DNA of 64,000 nucleotides from Papilionanthe hookeriana x Papilionanthe teres (lineage: Eukaryota; Streptophyta; Magnoliopsida; Asparagales; Orchidaceae), in assembly GCA_022702705.1 (NCBI GenBank), contig CM040421.1, positions 60,614,621-60,678,620 of the forward strand, written 5' to 3'. Under the pieces are notes generated by a model. That model saw nothing but the letters and a program-made list of their open reading frames with translations, was not told the DNA's origin and made no database searches. How positions within the stretch are numbered: the stretch's first letter is position 1; every line of letters starts with the position of its first letter. The translations under genes and the position numbers were made by a program. This document shows positions 1 to 13,899 of the stretch, in pieces.

Positions 1-872
1 TGTTCTAGTATCCGAGGAGGTGGTGGTGCTCCGCTTGTATCCTACACCGAAGTGATGTTGTATCAATCCTTTTAACCTTACCTATCCCTTATTCTCCCCT
101 CTCCTTCGCCTCCAGCCTCCCCATACTTCATCCTAACACCTGACCTCCCTTCCCTACCGACTACTCTTGCTGTCTATTCACTCGAATTGTACCCAAATAC
201 ACAGCCGCCCCTTCCCTGCAGCCTACCCTCGTTGTCCAGTCGCCCGACCAGCAACCTAACATCATGCAAACCTTTTCAGCAACCTATCCTTGTTGCCCAA
301 CCCTCCAACAAGTACTCCAGGCCACCAACCGGACCCCCAAATCCCCTTCGTGACCCATCTCACCACCACCAACCCTTCCACATCCCCACACTACGTTGTC
401 GATGCCGCCCCGCTCTCGAATCTTCTCTTTCGGGCCCTAGCAGGAGACTGGTCGATTATTGTTTTTCCCTTTTCATTGTCGTTTTGTAACCCTGTTTTTG
501 TATTTATAAAAGTTTATTTTGTGCACCGATAATTCCCAACTAGTGTCGGTATCACTTTTATTGAATTCATTTTACACATTTTTATAACCATCCTTCACAG
601 CTTTTCACTCCTTTCCAAATTTTACTGGACTTCGCTTAAGTGAAAGGTTTTTATGCACCAAGAACCCAATTTGTCACTGTAAATGAGGAGATATTGAATC
701 TAACAGCCAGCTAGCTAGCAATTTTTTATCATAAGGATGGGAAGTTTTGTAATTTAGTTTAATTTAGTTAGTGAGCAAATTTGGCATAGAATGGTAAAAT
801 AAATCAATTCAGAAGTTTCAATGTTAGTTAAGCAATATTATTTAAATAATGCATTCTAAGCATTTGATAAAG
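1..872 (+). other. Unassigned intronic DNA with a C-rich open frame
   Basis: Positions 60-420 are strikingly C/T-rich on the plus strand and hold open frames at 187-489 and 290-532 rich in Pro, Ser and Thr. No domain is recognised. The composition recalls the low-complexity coding part of a retroelement, followed by an A/T-rich tail with nothing notable. It lies in the PELOTA intron downstream of exon 11. Confidence 0.3.
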
Positions 873-2000
873 TCACATCCCCAGCTGAACCCCCCTTAAA
901 GTCAACCGTGATGCGACAGAGGCTGACAACTCAATCAGATAAAAGTCTCACCAGCATTCATCCTAACTTGCATAATCAGGACTCAATGCGTAATGAATTA
1001 GTTTAACTCAATTGTCATAACCGTTCATAATTCATTTCAATTCAAAATTTATTCACATTCCCATTGACTTAGGAAGCGTGCACAATAATATCACCAAAAT
1101 CATATACCTTGCCACTAAAACTCCAAAATAATAAAAATATATATAAAAAATCTTTATAGTTTACCAAAACTACAATGTCATAAATGGCTAACCACCCCGG
1201 TGCTCCTTACACATTCCTGAAAGTTAAAATATACGAGTGAGCTACAGCCTACAAGCTCAAGGAAATAATCAAAGTTAAAGTAGAATTTTATGAAAATAAA
1301 GAAAGCAACGTGCATGCACAATCATAGTTCATATACATGACAACAGTATATGAAATAAATATGTTTTATCCAATGTGAGACATTTAAGGTAAAGGACATG
1401 AAACGCTCTAAATAGTAAAAAATTGTAACAAGCATATATTCATTCTTGTGCAATCATAAAAATACCCATAATAATTCCATAATCAATAACTTCTGTCTTA
1501 TGAATTTCACTTATAACTGCAAAGACTTTGACTATATTCATTTCATATCATTAGTCATCACTCAATCCGTCAGTTAAAATAATCATTGATAAAAATTGGT
1601 CTATTTCAATATGGTAGTTATCAATAGCCCCCTGATATCAATAGTTGCATCCTTGTCTAGATATCAAGGGTCGAAAATCCCATCATTCCATATTAGTCAT
1701 ACCTACAGGCATTCATGTAATAGTTTACCTAGCACAACACTTGCGACATTTCTTTAAATATAATTCATATAATAATCATTCATCAGAGGTAATCATGCAA
1801 AATATGAATAAACAACAATATATAAATACCTGCAAGTCATGGTTTAATAAACAAACTCAACAGATTAATAAAAGCAACAAAATCATAAATATCCTTAGTG
1901 TCAGTTTAAGCTTGCATTTATGTGATATGTGCAAATATTCAACAATATGCAAAAATTTTTAAATATAAATATTTGTCAAAATATAAGATTTTCTATAAAT
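873..2000. repeat. Left arm of a 2.5-kb long inverted repeat
   Basis: The sequence from TCACATCCCCAGCTG onward is matched in reverse complement, collinearly and with many substitutions and small indels, by 2330-3399. Matched landmarks include the caataatatcaccaaaat block (about 1085), gagctacagcctaca (about 1238), catttaaggtaaagg (about 1380), tacctgcaagtcatgg (about 1826) and caacaatatgcaaaaa (about 1938). The outer end TCACAYCCCCA is LTR-like, so the arms could be two inverted LTRs or the arms of a foldback element. Confidence 0.75.
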
Positions 2001-2329
2001 CCCTAATTAACATCAAGCATGAATTAATTAATTAATTTCTAAATTATTTGTTATGACTTTTGTTAGCCGAATCGGTTGGAATTAGGTTCAGGCATTAAAA
2101 TTAAATGGTTTTGTAGTAGGAAGGTTGTATGAGAAAAAACAAATTCGAAGAAACTATCAATTACGAATGTCGGTGCGTCAAAATTAAGAATTTCTTGAAG
2201 CGTAAGGAAATTATGATTCAAGTCGTTTACTATCGACTGCGAGCTCAAGGCGTCCTTGAGAAAACTCATTTAATGGCCGCTCCGTTGATTCGTGTGGAAT
2301 AATCCTGTCCTAAATTAAGAAGAATATAT
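2001..2329 (-). other. Unique spacer of the inverted repeat with a 68-codon ORF
   Basis: The unpaired centre between the arms holds a minus-strand ORF (2063-2269) starting MSFLKDALSSQS. It has no recognised domain. It may be a captured fragment or chance; nothing shows expression. Confidence 0.3.
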
Positions 2330-3399
2330 TTCTTTAGGATTACTATGTGATTATTTTATACATAATTGTATTTAAAATTTATGCATATTGTCGAATACCT
2401 GCACATGTTATATGAATGCAAGCTTGAACTAAACTGGTGATAATTATGATTTTACCGCTTTTATTGTCTAGTTGAGAGTGTTTATTAAATCATAGCTTGC
2501 AGGTATTCGTATACTATTGTTTATGCATATGATATATGATTTGTCTAGAATAAATGATTATTAAAAGATTTATGTTTAAAGGAATATCACAAGTGTTGTG
2601 ATAGGTAGACTATTACATGAATGTCTACAGGTACGGATGAGAATGACTGAAGGGATCCTCGATTTCTGGCATTTAGACGGGGATGAAACTGTTGATATCA
2701 GGAGGGCTACTGATAACTGATATGCTTCGACGGGTTAAATGACGGCCCAATGACATGAAATAAAATGAATGTAGTCGAAGCCTAGACATTCCTCGGATGA
2801 TAGTTATTGATTATTAAATTATCATGATATTCTTATGATTGGACATGAATGAATAAAATATATGCTAGTTATAATTGTTATTTTTTATTGTATTTAATAC
2901 CCTTTACCTTAAATGTCTCCCTTGGATAAAGCATGTTTAATCAATGTACTGTAGTCATGCATATGAACTACAATTGCACATGCATGTTATTTTATTTCCG
3001 TCTAAAAAATCATAATCGTAGCTCACTCTTATATGTTAATTTCCAGAAAATGGTAAAGAGCGTAGGGATATTTAGTCATGTGTGACTTTATACAATTTTT
3101 GGATTGCATAGTTTTGAGAAGTTTTAAAGAATTTTAGGTATGTATTCTTATTATATTGTATTTTTAGCAGCTATATATATGATTTGGTGATATTATTATG
3201 CACACTTCCAGTATATGAGAATGTGAATGTATTATGAATTAAAATGAATTATAAATGAATGTGATGATTGAGTTAAAGTAATTCATTACCACTGGGTCTT
3301 GAATGTGCAAGTCGGGACGAGCATTGGTAAGAACTTTGACTGAGTCGTCCACCTCTGTCACACCGTTGTTGACATTAAAGATGGTCAGTTGGGGTGTGA
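2330..3399. repeat. Right arm of the 2.5-kb long inverted repeat
   Basis: Reverse-complement partner of 873-2000, ending GGGGTGTGA. Flanks outside the two ends share GATAAAG (866-872) and TAGATAAG (3400-3407), a possible but imperfect target duplication. Confidence 0.75.
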
Positions 3400-3764
3400 T
3401 AGATAAGACCCTTAGTGTGCCAATTGCTTAAAATACCAAATTGGGAAACCGCAGAGCCTAACAAAGTGATATAATGTGCTACCTGATTTAAGTGTTTGAT
3501 ACTTATACTTAAATATAGTTTTATTTATGTATACAAAAGTTAATCAATATCCTACAAACAAGTTTCTTAGTTGCTACTATTTAACTTGGCAACAGTTAAG
3601 ATTGAGATAAATTAAATTGTTACATGAAGCAAGCTTCGTCTCTTTGAACCAATAATCCACTAAACAAACATAATCAAACTTTTCGATCTATCAAACATTT
3701 AATGAAAAGTTTTAGTGAATAAATGAGAAAAAGAACTGTTAAGAAATGTTGTCAAAGAGCTCAC

Positions 3765-3871
3765 TTGTAACCAGAGGTTGAATGTGCAAGAACAAGTCGA
3801 GACTTATTCTCAATTATTGGTCTTAGCGAACGTCGTTCAGCCTCTAATAGTAAATAATCACGAAATTGATC
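3765..3871 (-). CDS. PELOTA: PELOTA exon 11 (last exon in window)
   Basis: Encodes DQFRDYLLLEAERRSLRP, IIENKSRLVLAHS and TSGYK, with the final Lys codon split as AA at the donor GTGAGC. No following exon (expected to begin like HSLKEVL) was found between 1 and 3764, so the rest of the gene should be left of the window. Confidence 0.94.
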
Positions 3872-6800
3872 CTTCACCACAAGGAAAGGAAAATGTTAAA
3901 TAAAATTTGTTTAATATAATACATTAAGTTGAAGCTACCAAAGAGTAAGGAAAGACTCAATGAGGTGAAGACAGCCATAAGCACTTCTGACTGCCAAAAG
4001 GATAAGAAAAATTTTTGTATGCAATAAATTCTAATAGAAAATTGAATCCTTGCGGCAACTTATTACATTCTTAAAATGGAATTCTCCGCCACACAAATCA
4101 TTCAGGCCATAGCTTACTTGATGAAACATTATTTTTAACCAGAATTCTTACAGCTATTGCACTAGTACAGCAGCTCTCCACTTGTTGACGCTAAAAATAA
4201 TGATAATAAAATATAGAAAACATACAATAAACATTAGAAATCTAACTGATCATACCTTTGTAAAGCCTGGACTTGCAATCACTAAACATCGAACAACTTT
4301 AAAATCAACATGCTTTAAAACACACTGAGTCAATTAAACTTCCGTTAGAAGTCATGAGACTACTTCAAAAAAGCTCTTCATTTTAACTAAAATTGAAAGA
4401 GATGTAAAGAAAACCTACCTGTAGAACATTCTCAAAAAACTTTTTCAGGGCCTACAAAAAATGTTAATCAATTAGCTCAAACTTCAACAAATGTCCATGC
4501 ATCATTTCATGGCAATGCTCTAGCTTACTGATTCATAACCAGCAATTGCTGGACCGTGCTTCCTTGGAATAGAAGTTTCAATACGGGAGCGAGTTGTTGT
4601 TATGCTGCTCAAAAGAGAACATCCAAAGAAACACTCATTTTAGGATTTCAGCGAAGTAGTTATTGCGTAGTAGAAAGGTGTTTAAAGAACTAAGCCACAG
4701 ATGAAACAACACAGAATTCATGGCCAACTTATAAGACATGTATTGGTAATCTGACAAACCAAATCTTTAAAAGCTACAATGATGCCATTGGAAAGATGTC
4801 TGAATGGACATTTGTCTATGAGTTTGTCTAGTCATACATAAAGTTAAATACTATAAGAATTATCGTAAATAAGTTTTCTGCAGAAAAATATTTCGAAAAT
4901 TTATATCTTTCAGTCATCCATGGTGTACACAGATCAGTGAAGGGACGGAAATCATCAAAGAATCACATGGAGCATGTAACTTTTTTGAATTTAGATATAA
5001 GTTGTAGATATAAATAGAATCCAATTTGTAACTTACGAAAAAATAAACAAGCTATTTCAGATTGTAAGATAAGTAATATTCTTGATGAATAAATCATTCA
5101 TCATATGTCCATGGGATTTCTACCAGTGAGGTATTATGAGAATAAAAACAAAAAGGGAAATTTACAAACATACCACACAATTCATATACATTTATATATT
5201 TAATAGTTTATATTTATAACACTTAGGTGTCATTAGGGCTGTAAATGAACCACTGCACTAGATGAACAACTCGAACTCTGCTCGATAAAGACTTGATCAT
5301 GTTCGCTCAAAATAGTAAATAAACAAGCTTGAACAATTTTTAAAAGCTCAAAGCTTAAATAAACTAAACATGAACATAGTCAAATTTGTTCATTTATATT
5401 TACGAACAAACTCATTTGCTGTTCAACAAGTAGCTCGTTAAATACCCAATATTAAGCTTGAAGATAACTCGTATCATATCTAATATATTAATTAAATAAA
5501 ATTTAATTAACTATAATTTATTTAATTATATATTTAATAGTTATATATAATTATATCAATAATATTTTTTAATTAATTATTAATTATAATTTTATTTTAT
5601 TAATATATAATTTTTAATTATAATTTTATTTTATTAACATTTAGGTGTTTTATATGAAAATATATAATACTTGTGTGGTATGTATGAAATGTCCTTTAAA
5701 ATTAACTCTATACCCCTGCAAACCTCATTTTCCCTCTGGCCACTTGTAATTTAACTTCTCCCGGTTTCACCTGATGCATATGAAACCCTGAGTTGCTAGG
5801 GTATGCAAACATTGAAGGCAACGACGAGATCGCGTTGTGCAAGAATCTCAAAATATCTTTTCTCTCATATATATCTCATTTCCACTCTGCTCATAAATAC
5901 TACTGGATTAAAATGTGGTGTTGAAAAAGTGCAGTGCAATCATTTAAAATTATATATGATTAAGATAAGAATGATGCAACAACTCATATAAAAAAAAACT
6001 ACAAAATTATCCAAAAAAACTAGAAAAATAACAAGTGCATATCACTATGAAAAAACAAACACATAAATCTGAATGTAGGAGTTGGGTGAAAACTTGAAGC
6101 ATGACCATGCTAAAGTATGAGAGATTACATCTCATATGACTATGATTCACGAGTTATCTTTTATTTTTACAGTTCATAATTGAAAGACCAGTAAGTGAGA
6201 TCAAATTTATATAATTATTTATTGAAGAATTTATATGAAAATCTATCTACTAGTTTGAATTTTTAATCCGTTTAAAAACTCGTTTACCTGTCATAAACAA
6301 ATCAAGTTCAAACATTGAAAATTCTAAACAATTCAAGCTTAAACAATATAAGAAAGCTCGACACAAGCTCAAGCCGAACATGAAAACTTATAATATACCA
6401 AACAAAATCCGAACTATGATATGCTCGGCTCGATGTGACTCGATTACAGCCCTAAGTGCTATAAACCTTTGCGTGAAAAGGCGTATTTCACTTTTAAAAA
6501 GTTACGATTGGCGGTATTCTTCATCTAATATTAAAGATTTGAGTGTTATACATGTAATTATGAAAGTTTAGGTGTTAAATATGTAAATAAATAAGAATTG
6601 TACACTAAGTATGTAAATGCCCAACAAAATGAAATTTACACACAGACCACACCATTTCTATGTATTGGAGGAGCTCCTATGTAATGATGGAAGTCTGCAA
6701 GAAATTTCAATACTTTGCATAGACCCACTAACTTTATATGGTCAGTACAGAAGTTTAAAAACTTCTTTTTCAATTTGATTATGGTCTCATCCCTTTAGGT

Positions 6801-7242
6801 TTGGTATCCGAAGTTCCAGTAAGTATAGTCACAAGGTTCAACCATTAGCTTTGTTCATATATACAATGAACTGAATATAAGCTATATTTTATAAAAAAAC
6901 ATATCAATAAAAATTAAGCAAACTTGCACTTTACAAGTCAAAAAAGAACAAAAAGTGCATTCAAGATGAGCTATATTCCCATTATACAACAAAAAAGTAT
7001 CGGGCCCAACTGCTAGATTTCATGCACTTAGATTGCCTTGTGGTCCTAAGACTACTATCCTGCAATGGACAAAAGGTGCCAGGGGCCAATCGCTAAAGGC
7101 CCAAAAGCGTTCATGTCAAGCTCTTGGGGCCTAAGTGTTACCAAATAACATAACTAGGTCGATAGACATGGTCAAAACGTACTTGTTTAGATTAAAACTA
7201 TAACGGAAAAGACCTCCTTTCTTATTCTGATTAATGAAATAG

Positions 7243-7284
<42 letters not shown>

Positions 7285-10200
7285 ATTTTATTTTATTTTT
7301 TGGGAATGGGCAGCACGTGGCTCCCTACGCGTTAATATAATAAAAAGTTACAAAAGTTAGGGGAGAGAAACAAGAATCTTCATCTAAAAACAAAAGAAAT
7401 ACATTGAGCCATAGAGATTCCTCTTTCCACATTAGCAACTCCACACAAAAAAAAAAAGAAAAATATCTCCAAACAAAACAAGTAACTCAGTATACCAGCA
7501 AAAAGAAAAAGTAATCTTGGAAAATAGTGCAGCTGTGAGCAAAGCAGTTTGTAACCGAAAGTAGCAAACAGTGAAACTAGAAACACGGGACCCATTAACT
7601 GAAACTGTCAACATGCCCCAAGAAGTTAAACCAACATGACTTGCAAAGTGATGAGAGTGAAAGTAGCATGGAGGCAGAAAACATAAACGGTAGTTTGTAG
7701 AAAGCAAAACCTCCCAAAAGAAACCCGTAATAATGCAAATCTACAATCCAGCAAAAGAGCATAAACTAACAGTCCATACGAGATGGGCAAAGAAGAACAT
7801 AGCATCTAACATAGGGTAAATCCAAGGAGCCCCCAATAAGAAACCGACAGAGTGATTTTGGGGGAATTAACCTCACAGTAGGTATGTCCCTAGCATGTTT
7901 TGCCAACCAGTCCGAAGGGGTGTTCTCCTCTCTATGTATAAAAGTGAAATACACCTCCAAACGATGATGAGAAATGAGATCCCTAATTTGTTTATACAAA
8001 CAAATAAGATCCCAATGAGATTTAGATGTACCATTCAACACATCACAAAACAGTTTGGAATCAATTTCTATGCAAAGACAAAAGAAGCTAAAGGAAATCG
8101 CAGTTTTCAATGCAAGAAGAGCATCCCAACACTCAAGTTGAAGAGGGGAATCCGCAAAAACAAGGGATGTAAAGTAACGCGGTAGGTGGCTGACGAGGAT
8201 TTCTAAAAAGCCCACCAACACCAGTGCACAGAAGGTCCAACTCCCATCAATGTTCACCTTCACCCAGCCGAGGGGCGGAGCTTGTCATTTAACCAAAATG
8301 GGATGACAAACATTTCCATGATGAGTAGCCGCACCATAGAAGGTCCTTTGAGTTTTATAAAAATACGCCAAAATGTAGGAAGTAGTAAGAAGGGGGGTAA
8401 GAGGAGAGGTACTATATTTGTAGCTATTTCTAGCACGCCATAAGAACCAAAGTATAACAAAAGGAAAGAAATGAAACTGCTTACCAAAAGTAGAGAAGCT
8501 TTTTCATTCTCAAAGGAAGTTCACAATAGAGCCCCTGTGAGTCCATTTTATACCAGCATGCATAGCAAATAAATTCCAAACCTCCACAGCAAAAGCACAT
8601 TCAAATAATATATGCATCTAGTTTTTCTCAGAAGACCTACAAAGGGGGCATATGGAAGCAAGCCAAAGCCCCTTGAGTTTCAGTATGTCATCTAGAGAGT
8701 ATCTCCGAAGGAAAAAAGAGATGGAGGGTGAGAGAAGTTTATGCCAAATCCAAGATCCCTAATACCAATCAGGGAAGGTATGTAGCTGAGTGTAGATCAT
8801 CTTGCTTATAGACTGAGAGGAGTTGTTCTTCTAAATGGGGGTATCTTTTTGATCAAGATGAATGAACAACCTCGAAATTCTAAGTGCAATGTTTTCCCCA
8901 ACCATATCCGACAACTTAGATATATCACACTGTATCAAGTTGAAAAAATCAGAGACCAATAAATAAGTAGTATGAGGAGAATGAGGATAATTCTAAGGAC
9001 TAGACTCACCCCATGAATCATGTCAAAAGGAGATATTTCTCTCACCGACCCCAAAAATAAAATTAATAGCAATCGACCTAGCCTTCAGAATAGCTTTCTA
9101 AATCTTTGAACCCCCTACTTTTCAGACTACAATAGAGGGATGAGTAGAGGCACAACATTTAAGATGCATGAAAGAGGACCTTAAAGAATTGCCCAATCAA
9201 AATTTGTACCAAAGCTTGCACATATTAACGGCTACAATATGCTGCAAGGGCTTAAAGCCAAAACCCCCAGCCTTCTTAGGCTTACAAAGTTTGTTCGAGG
9301 AGACGCATAACTTATTTGCACCACCCCGACCGAGAGAAATTTGTTAAATAATTTCTCTAAAATTTTTAGAGAGCTTTTTGTGGGTTTAAAGACCTGCAAA
9401 GCATACAGAGGGAATAGAATGAAGAACACTGGCAAGAAGAGTCATCCAACCCCCATTTGAGAGGAAGCAATTCCTCCAGTCAACAATTTTATGCTTAATT
9501 TTCGCATACACCTCATCCATCTGAATTTGCTTCCTTCTACCCCTGAGCAGATTGACACCAAGGTATTTTAAAGGAAGAGAAGAATAGTGGTATCCCGTAT
9601 AAGAGATCCCCCAGTTGGCAATAGTATTCCCAACATGCTTGCCAAAATACATATGACACTTCTCCTTGTTAAAAAGTAAACCCGAGCACTGTTGAAACAT
9701 ATCCAGAGTTGACATAAGCCTCTTGACAGATGACTTAGAAGCATTTGTAAAAATAATAGCGTCATCAGCATAAGCCAAGTGGGTAACCAAAAATTTAGCT
9801 TTGTTAGAGTATTGAGTGTGAGGGTGTTGCATCTGGAGACTATTAAGTAACTTGGACAGATAATCAAATGCAATAATAAAGATCGTAGGAGATAAGGGAT
9901 CACCCTTCGATACCCTCTTAGCAGAGAAGAAACAGTAAGAGTTGCCATTAACCATGACACTATAGTGGTTATTAGATAACCGGCGTTTAATAAGTGTGCA
10001 AAAAACTAGCATGGAAACCTACGGCAATAAGAATATTTATAATAAAATCTGACTTATGGTCTCGAATGCCTTTTTAATGTCAAGTTTAACAATCAAATTT
10101 CCACCCCTGCATTTTCTGTCAAGGTCTTCAATAAGCTCTTGAGCTAGTAAGATATTGTCAGTGATTTCCCTGCCCTTAATAAATGTTGACTGTTGAGGTA

Positions 10201-13200
10201 AGATGATAATAGAGAGATGTGGTTGTAATCGAGCCACAAGCAATTTACTGATGACCTTAGAGATCACAGTAGTAAGAGATATGGGTCTAAAATTATGCCA
10301 ATGAGTTTTATCATTACCTTTAGGGATTAGAACAATCATGGCAGCAGTGAAATATTTACCTGGGTCTTCACCTTGAAAGAAACTTTAAATGACTAAGATT
10401 ACCTCATTTTTAATAATGTCCCAACATTTGATATAAAAGGTTGATGTGAAACCATCAGGCCCAGGAGCCTTGTTGGAGCTAATGCCCTCAAAAGCAGAGA
10501 GAATTTCTTGTTCAGTTGGGATGTAGGAAAGAGATAGGGAAGCCACAAGCTCTTTTTCAGCTTCAAAGAGACCAACATCAATGGGGGCAACCGGTACAAA
10601 ATCAGCATAAAGAGCATGAAAGTAATCAACAGCACTCACACCGATTTGCTCAGCATCAGTAAGAACATCTCCATTAGGGGTAACTATCTTAAGGATAGCA
10701 TTTATATTGTGTCTGTGCTTAATGGTAGCATGGAAATATTTGGTATTTCTATCTCCGTTAGAAAAATGAAGATCATTAGCCCTTTGCCTTAGAAAATCCT
10801 CCTCTATAGATATCTCCTCAAGAAGCTTATGATGGGCCTGTGCAACCTGCTCAACAAGGGAAGTATCAGAAATAACGTGTAATTCAAGATCATCGACAGC
10901 ACGCTGAGCTTTAAGCACCCTAGAGTGCATGTTTCTAAAAATTTCAGTGTTTCAACGCCTTAAGCTCGCATTAACTTTTTTATGTAGACCCCAAAGTACA
11001 TACCAAGGACTGCCGCACATCTCTGGTTTCCAGACCCTAGAGATTAATTGCATAAAACAAACATGAGAAAAACAAACGTTGAAGAACTTGAAGTGGTAGG
11101 TAGAAGGTTTAGCTTGAAAATCCAAAGTAAGCAAGATTGGATTGTGGTCGGAGGCCGCATAGTTTAAATGTCGGACCCTAATGATCTGATAATAATAAAG
11201 CAAAGTTGTATTGCCCAGGAATCTATCAAGTCTTTGCATAAGAGATCCTCTTCTCCAAGTATAAGGAGAGCCAGAGTACCCAAGATCAAACAGATTAGCA
11301 TCAGCCATATAATCGCAAAATTTGTTAATAAGTGTAGAATCAGCTCTAGCACCTCCTCTCTTCTCGGAAGGAGACATAATCATATTAAAATCGCCCCCCA
11401 CCAACCAATTTGTTTTAATAAACTCACTCGTATGAATTAGTTGTTGCCAAATTGTATACTTCTCTTGTAGTAAGGAACTAGCATACACAAATGTAGCCCA
11501 ACCATGGTAGATATCAGACTTGAAATGAGAAAGAACAAAGTGCTCATCATCGTCAATGATGTCCAATAGTATATCCTTTCTCCAAAAATCCCAGATTTTG
11601 TTGTTTTTATTACTATAGTGATAGAACATTTTGAATTGTTGAAGAACATTATCCTTGCGAACCGTCACCATAGGTTCTAAAATGGCAAAGATACCAGTTT
11701 TATGGACTCTACTCAAATGCTTTAAACGATTAAGAGAGGAAGGGTCCGCTACTCCCCTAATGTTCCACACCAATATATTAAACATTATGTTTTAAACCAC
11801 CCCTCATAGTGATTTTAGTGGGATGGTGTAAGTGTTCGCCATCGGAAGTATACATATCTTCAATTTATATTTGTGTTTGGCAAATGAGAAAGGTCGGGTT
11901 TATTTTTGCCCTTTTTTCGACTGAATTTTTGAATTTACCATTCAAATTCCAAATCAGTAGCAACCTTAATAAGAGAAGCTTGTGTCGGATCGAAAATAGT
12001 GGGTAAAGGAGGAGCCTCAGGTGGAGAGGGTATGGCTGAAAGAGTGGGGTCGTGGGATGATGAAATATGTTCTTTATTAGAGCAGATGGGAGGAACCAGA
12101 GAATGAGTTTGATTTCGAGGTGGCAAACTAAAAGTAGAAGTAGCGGAGGGAGAATTAACTATAAAGACTTCCTCCACTAAGGGAGGTTCAATTTCAGTGA
12201 CATCCTGTGAGGGATGCTCAATAGCACTGACATCAGTAGGAGTATCATCCACCTAGGGAGGCTCGAAAGCAGGAACATCTTGAGAGGGCAGAGACATATG
12301 GGCACGGGGACACAAATTTGTTACAGCAACAGAAACATTATTAACTTTCTGATGAGCTTCAACAGAAAGTTGGGAGGGATGTCCAAAAGCAGGGACATCC
12401 TGAGAGGGCAGAGACATATGGGCACGGGGAGACGAATCGGTTACAGCAGCATAAATATTATCAACTTGCTGATGAGTTTCAACAGAAGGCTGGGAATCAG
12501 GTGGAATAAGTGTCAGATCAGCATTATTTAGGGTCCCCAGCATACCAACATTATCCACAGTAGACAAGGGGTTATGGCGGAGGGGGACAACCGGTTTCAA
12601 ATGTGGATGAAGTCTATAGCAAGATGTAGAGCTATGCCCAAACATACGGCAATGCGAACAGTAATGTGGGTGCGCCCCCATAACTTCCTGCCAATAACCA
12701 TTATGCGAGGAATTGATCCATATTTCATCAGGATAAGGCTGGGTAACATCCCGCTCGACAAAAAAGCATGCATCTGAGGGTCGGGTCACCTCTAAAGTGG
12801 GATTATCCACGCGGAGAGGATTACAAACCTTTAGCAAGTGTATACAAATTTTCAAAATTGAACAGATGATATTTTAGCCCTGGAAGCTTAATCCATACAG
12901 GGATGATCGGGGATTCAGACTTGGGATCAAAATCTACTGTCCACTTTAGTAAATTCATAATAATGACCTTCTCAGAAAGAACTTGGGTGTAATCAACATC
13001 ATTGGACAATTGAACAGAATGTGCCTACCATCAAGCCGACCAATTTTCAAGCTACCCGCCAATTTCAATGCATCAAATTCGCGCCTGATAAATTCCAATT
13101 TAGGGTGCCCATATAGAAATTTTCCCACAAGAGCAAAGCGGGCGGAGAAAGCAACGATATTAGTCTCCTCATTCGTGAGGTATAGCGTCGGCTTGCCATT

Positions 13201-13852
13201 TTTCCTACCAAGCTTCTTGATGAAAGGATACTCCGCACTACCACCAGACTCGTAAGCATCATGAAAGACTTGTAGGAAAAAACAAGAGTGAGAGGTAGAG
13301 TCAGTTAAAGAGTTCACAATAACCACCGCGGCGTAATTCTGAGCCATTTGAGAGCAAAACCGCCTGCAGACCCTTTCCAAGTGCCTCAAACAAAAGACAG
13401 AACAAATCGTCCTCGCTGAGTGTCGAAGAAATGCTGCTCTCGAGCTGAGTCAAAGAGGATGGAGGAAACGAACGTGACCTAGCAGCGGTGTCGAAGTGAT
13501 TTGCTGCTGCCGAGCTGATTCGAGAAGGGAGGAGGAAGACGAGCACGCATCCCCTTTCCCTTCTCGTCTTCCATGAGAGAACGCGAACAGGATCGCACTG
13601 CTGGAGTCGAGGAGGAAGACGAGGAAGGAAGACGAAACCACGACGATGACGCTATGCGAGCTAGTCTCCGAAGCCAACTGTGTTGCCACGAGATCCTTAC
13701 GTCGACGACAAGCACGATGGTTAATGTTGGGTTTCACCGTCGGGCGAAACTCTAGCAGAGCCCGCCGTTACAACGGCTTAAGAAATCCACCTACAATCAA
13801 AGATCAATTTGGGATTTGTTTTCCATAGAAAAAATACAATTACTTTAAATAC

Positions 13853-13899
<47 letters not shown>

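Larger units (their letters stand above)
7240..13830 (-). mobile_element. Nearly full-length L1-type LINE, lightly decayed
   Basis: On the minus strand the order is 5' leader (about 13.8-13.4 kb), ORF1 with RNA-binding-like and zinc-knuckle domains, ORF2 with endonuclease, reverse transcriptase, zinc-binding region and RNase H, 3' UTR, and an A/T tail of AAAATAAAAT plus (TA)n at about 7,245-7,303. It is about 6.6 kb, a normal length for plant L1 LINEs. It sits in PELOTA intron 7 in the sense orientation of the gene. No TSD was identified. Damage is limited to a few stops and frameshifts. Confidence 0.88.

Noticed and set aside
187..532. Plus-strand frames as a host gene
   Set aside because: Low-complexity Pro/Ser composition, no domain, and located inside a PELOTA intron on the opposite strand.
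4085..4190. Candidate extra PELOTA exon between exons 10 and 11
   Set aside because: Open stretch with a TTTAG-type acceptor, but the peptide (RQQVESCC) does not match Pelota, and exon 10 joins exon 11 in phase without it.
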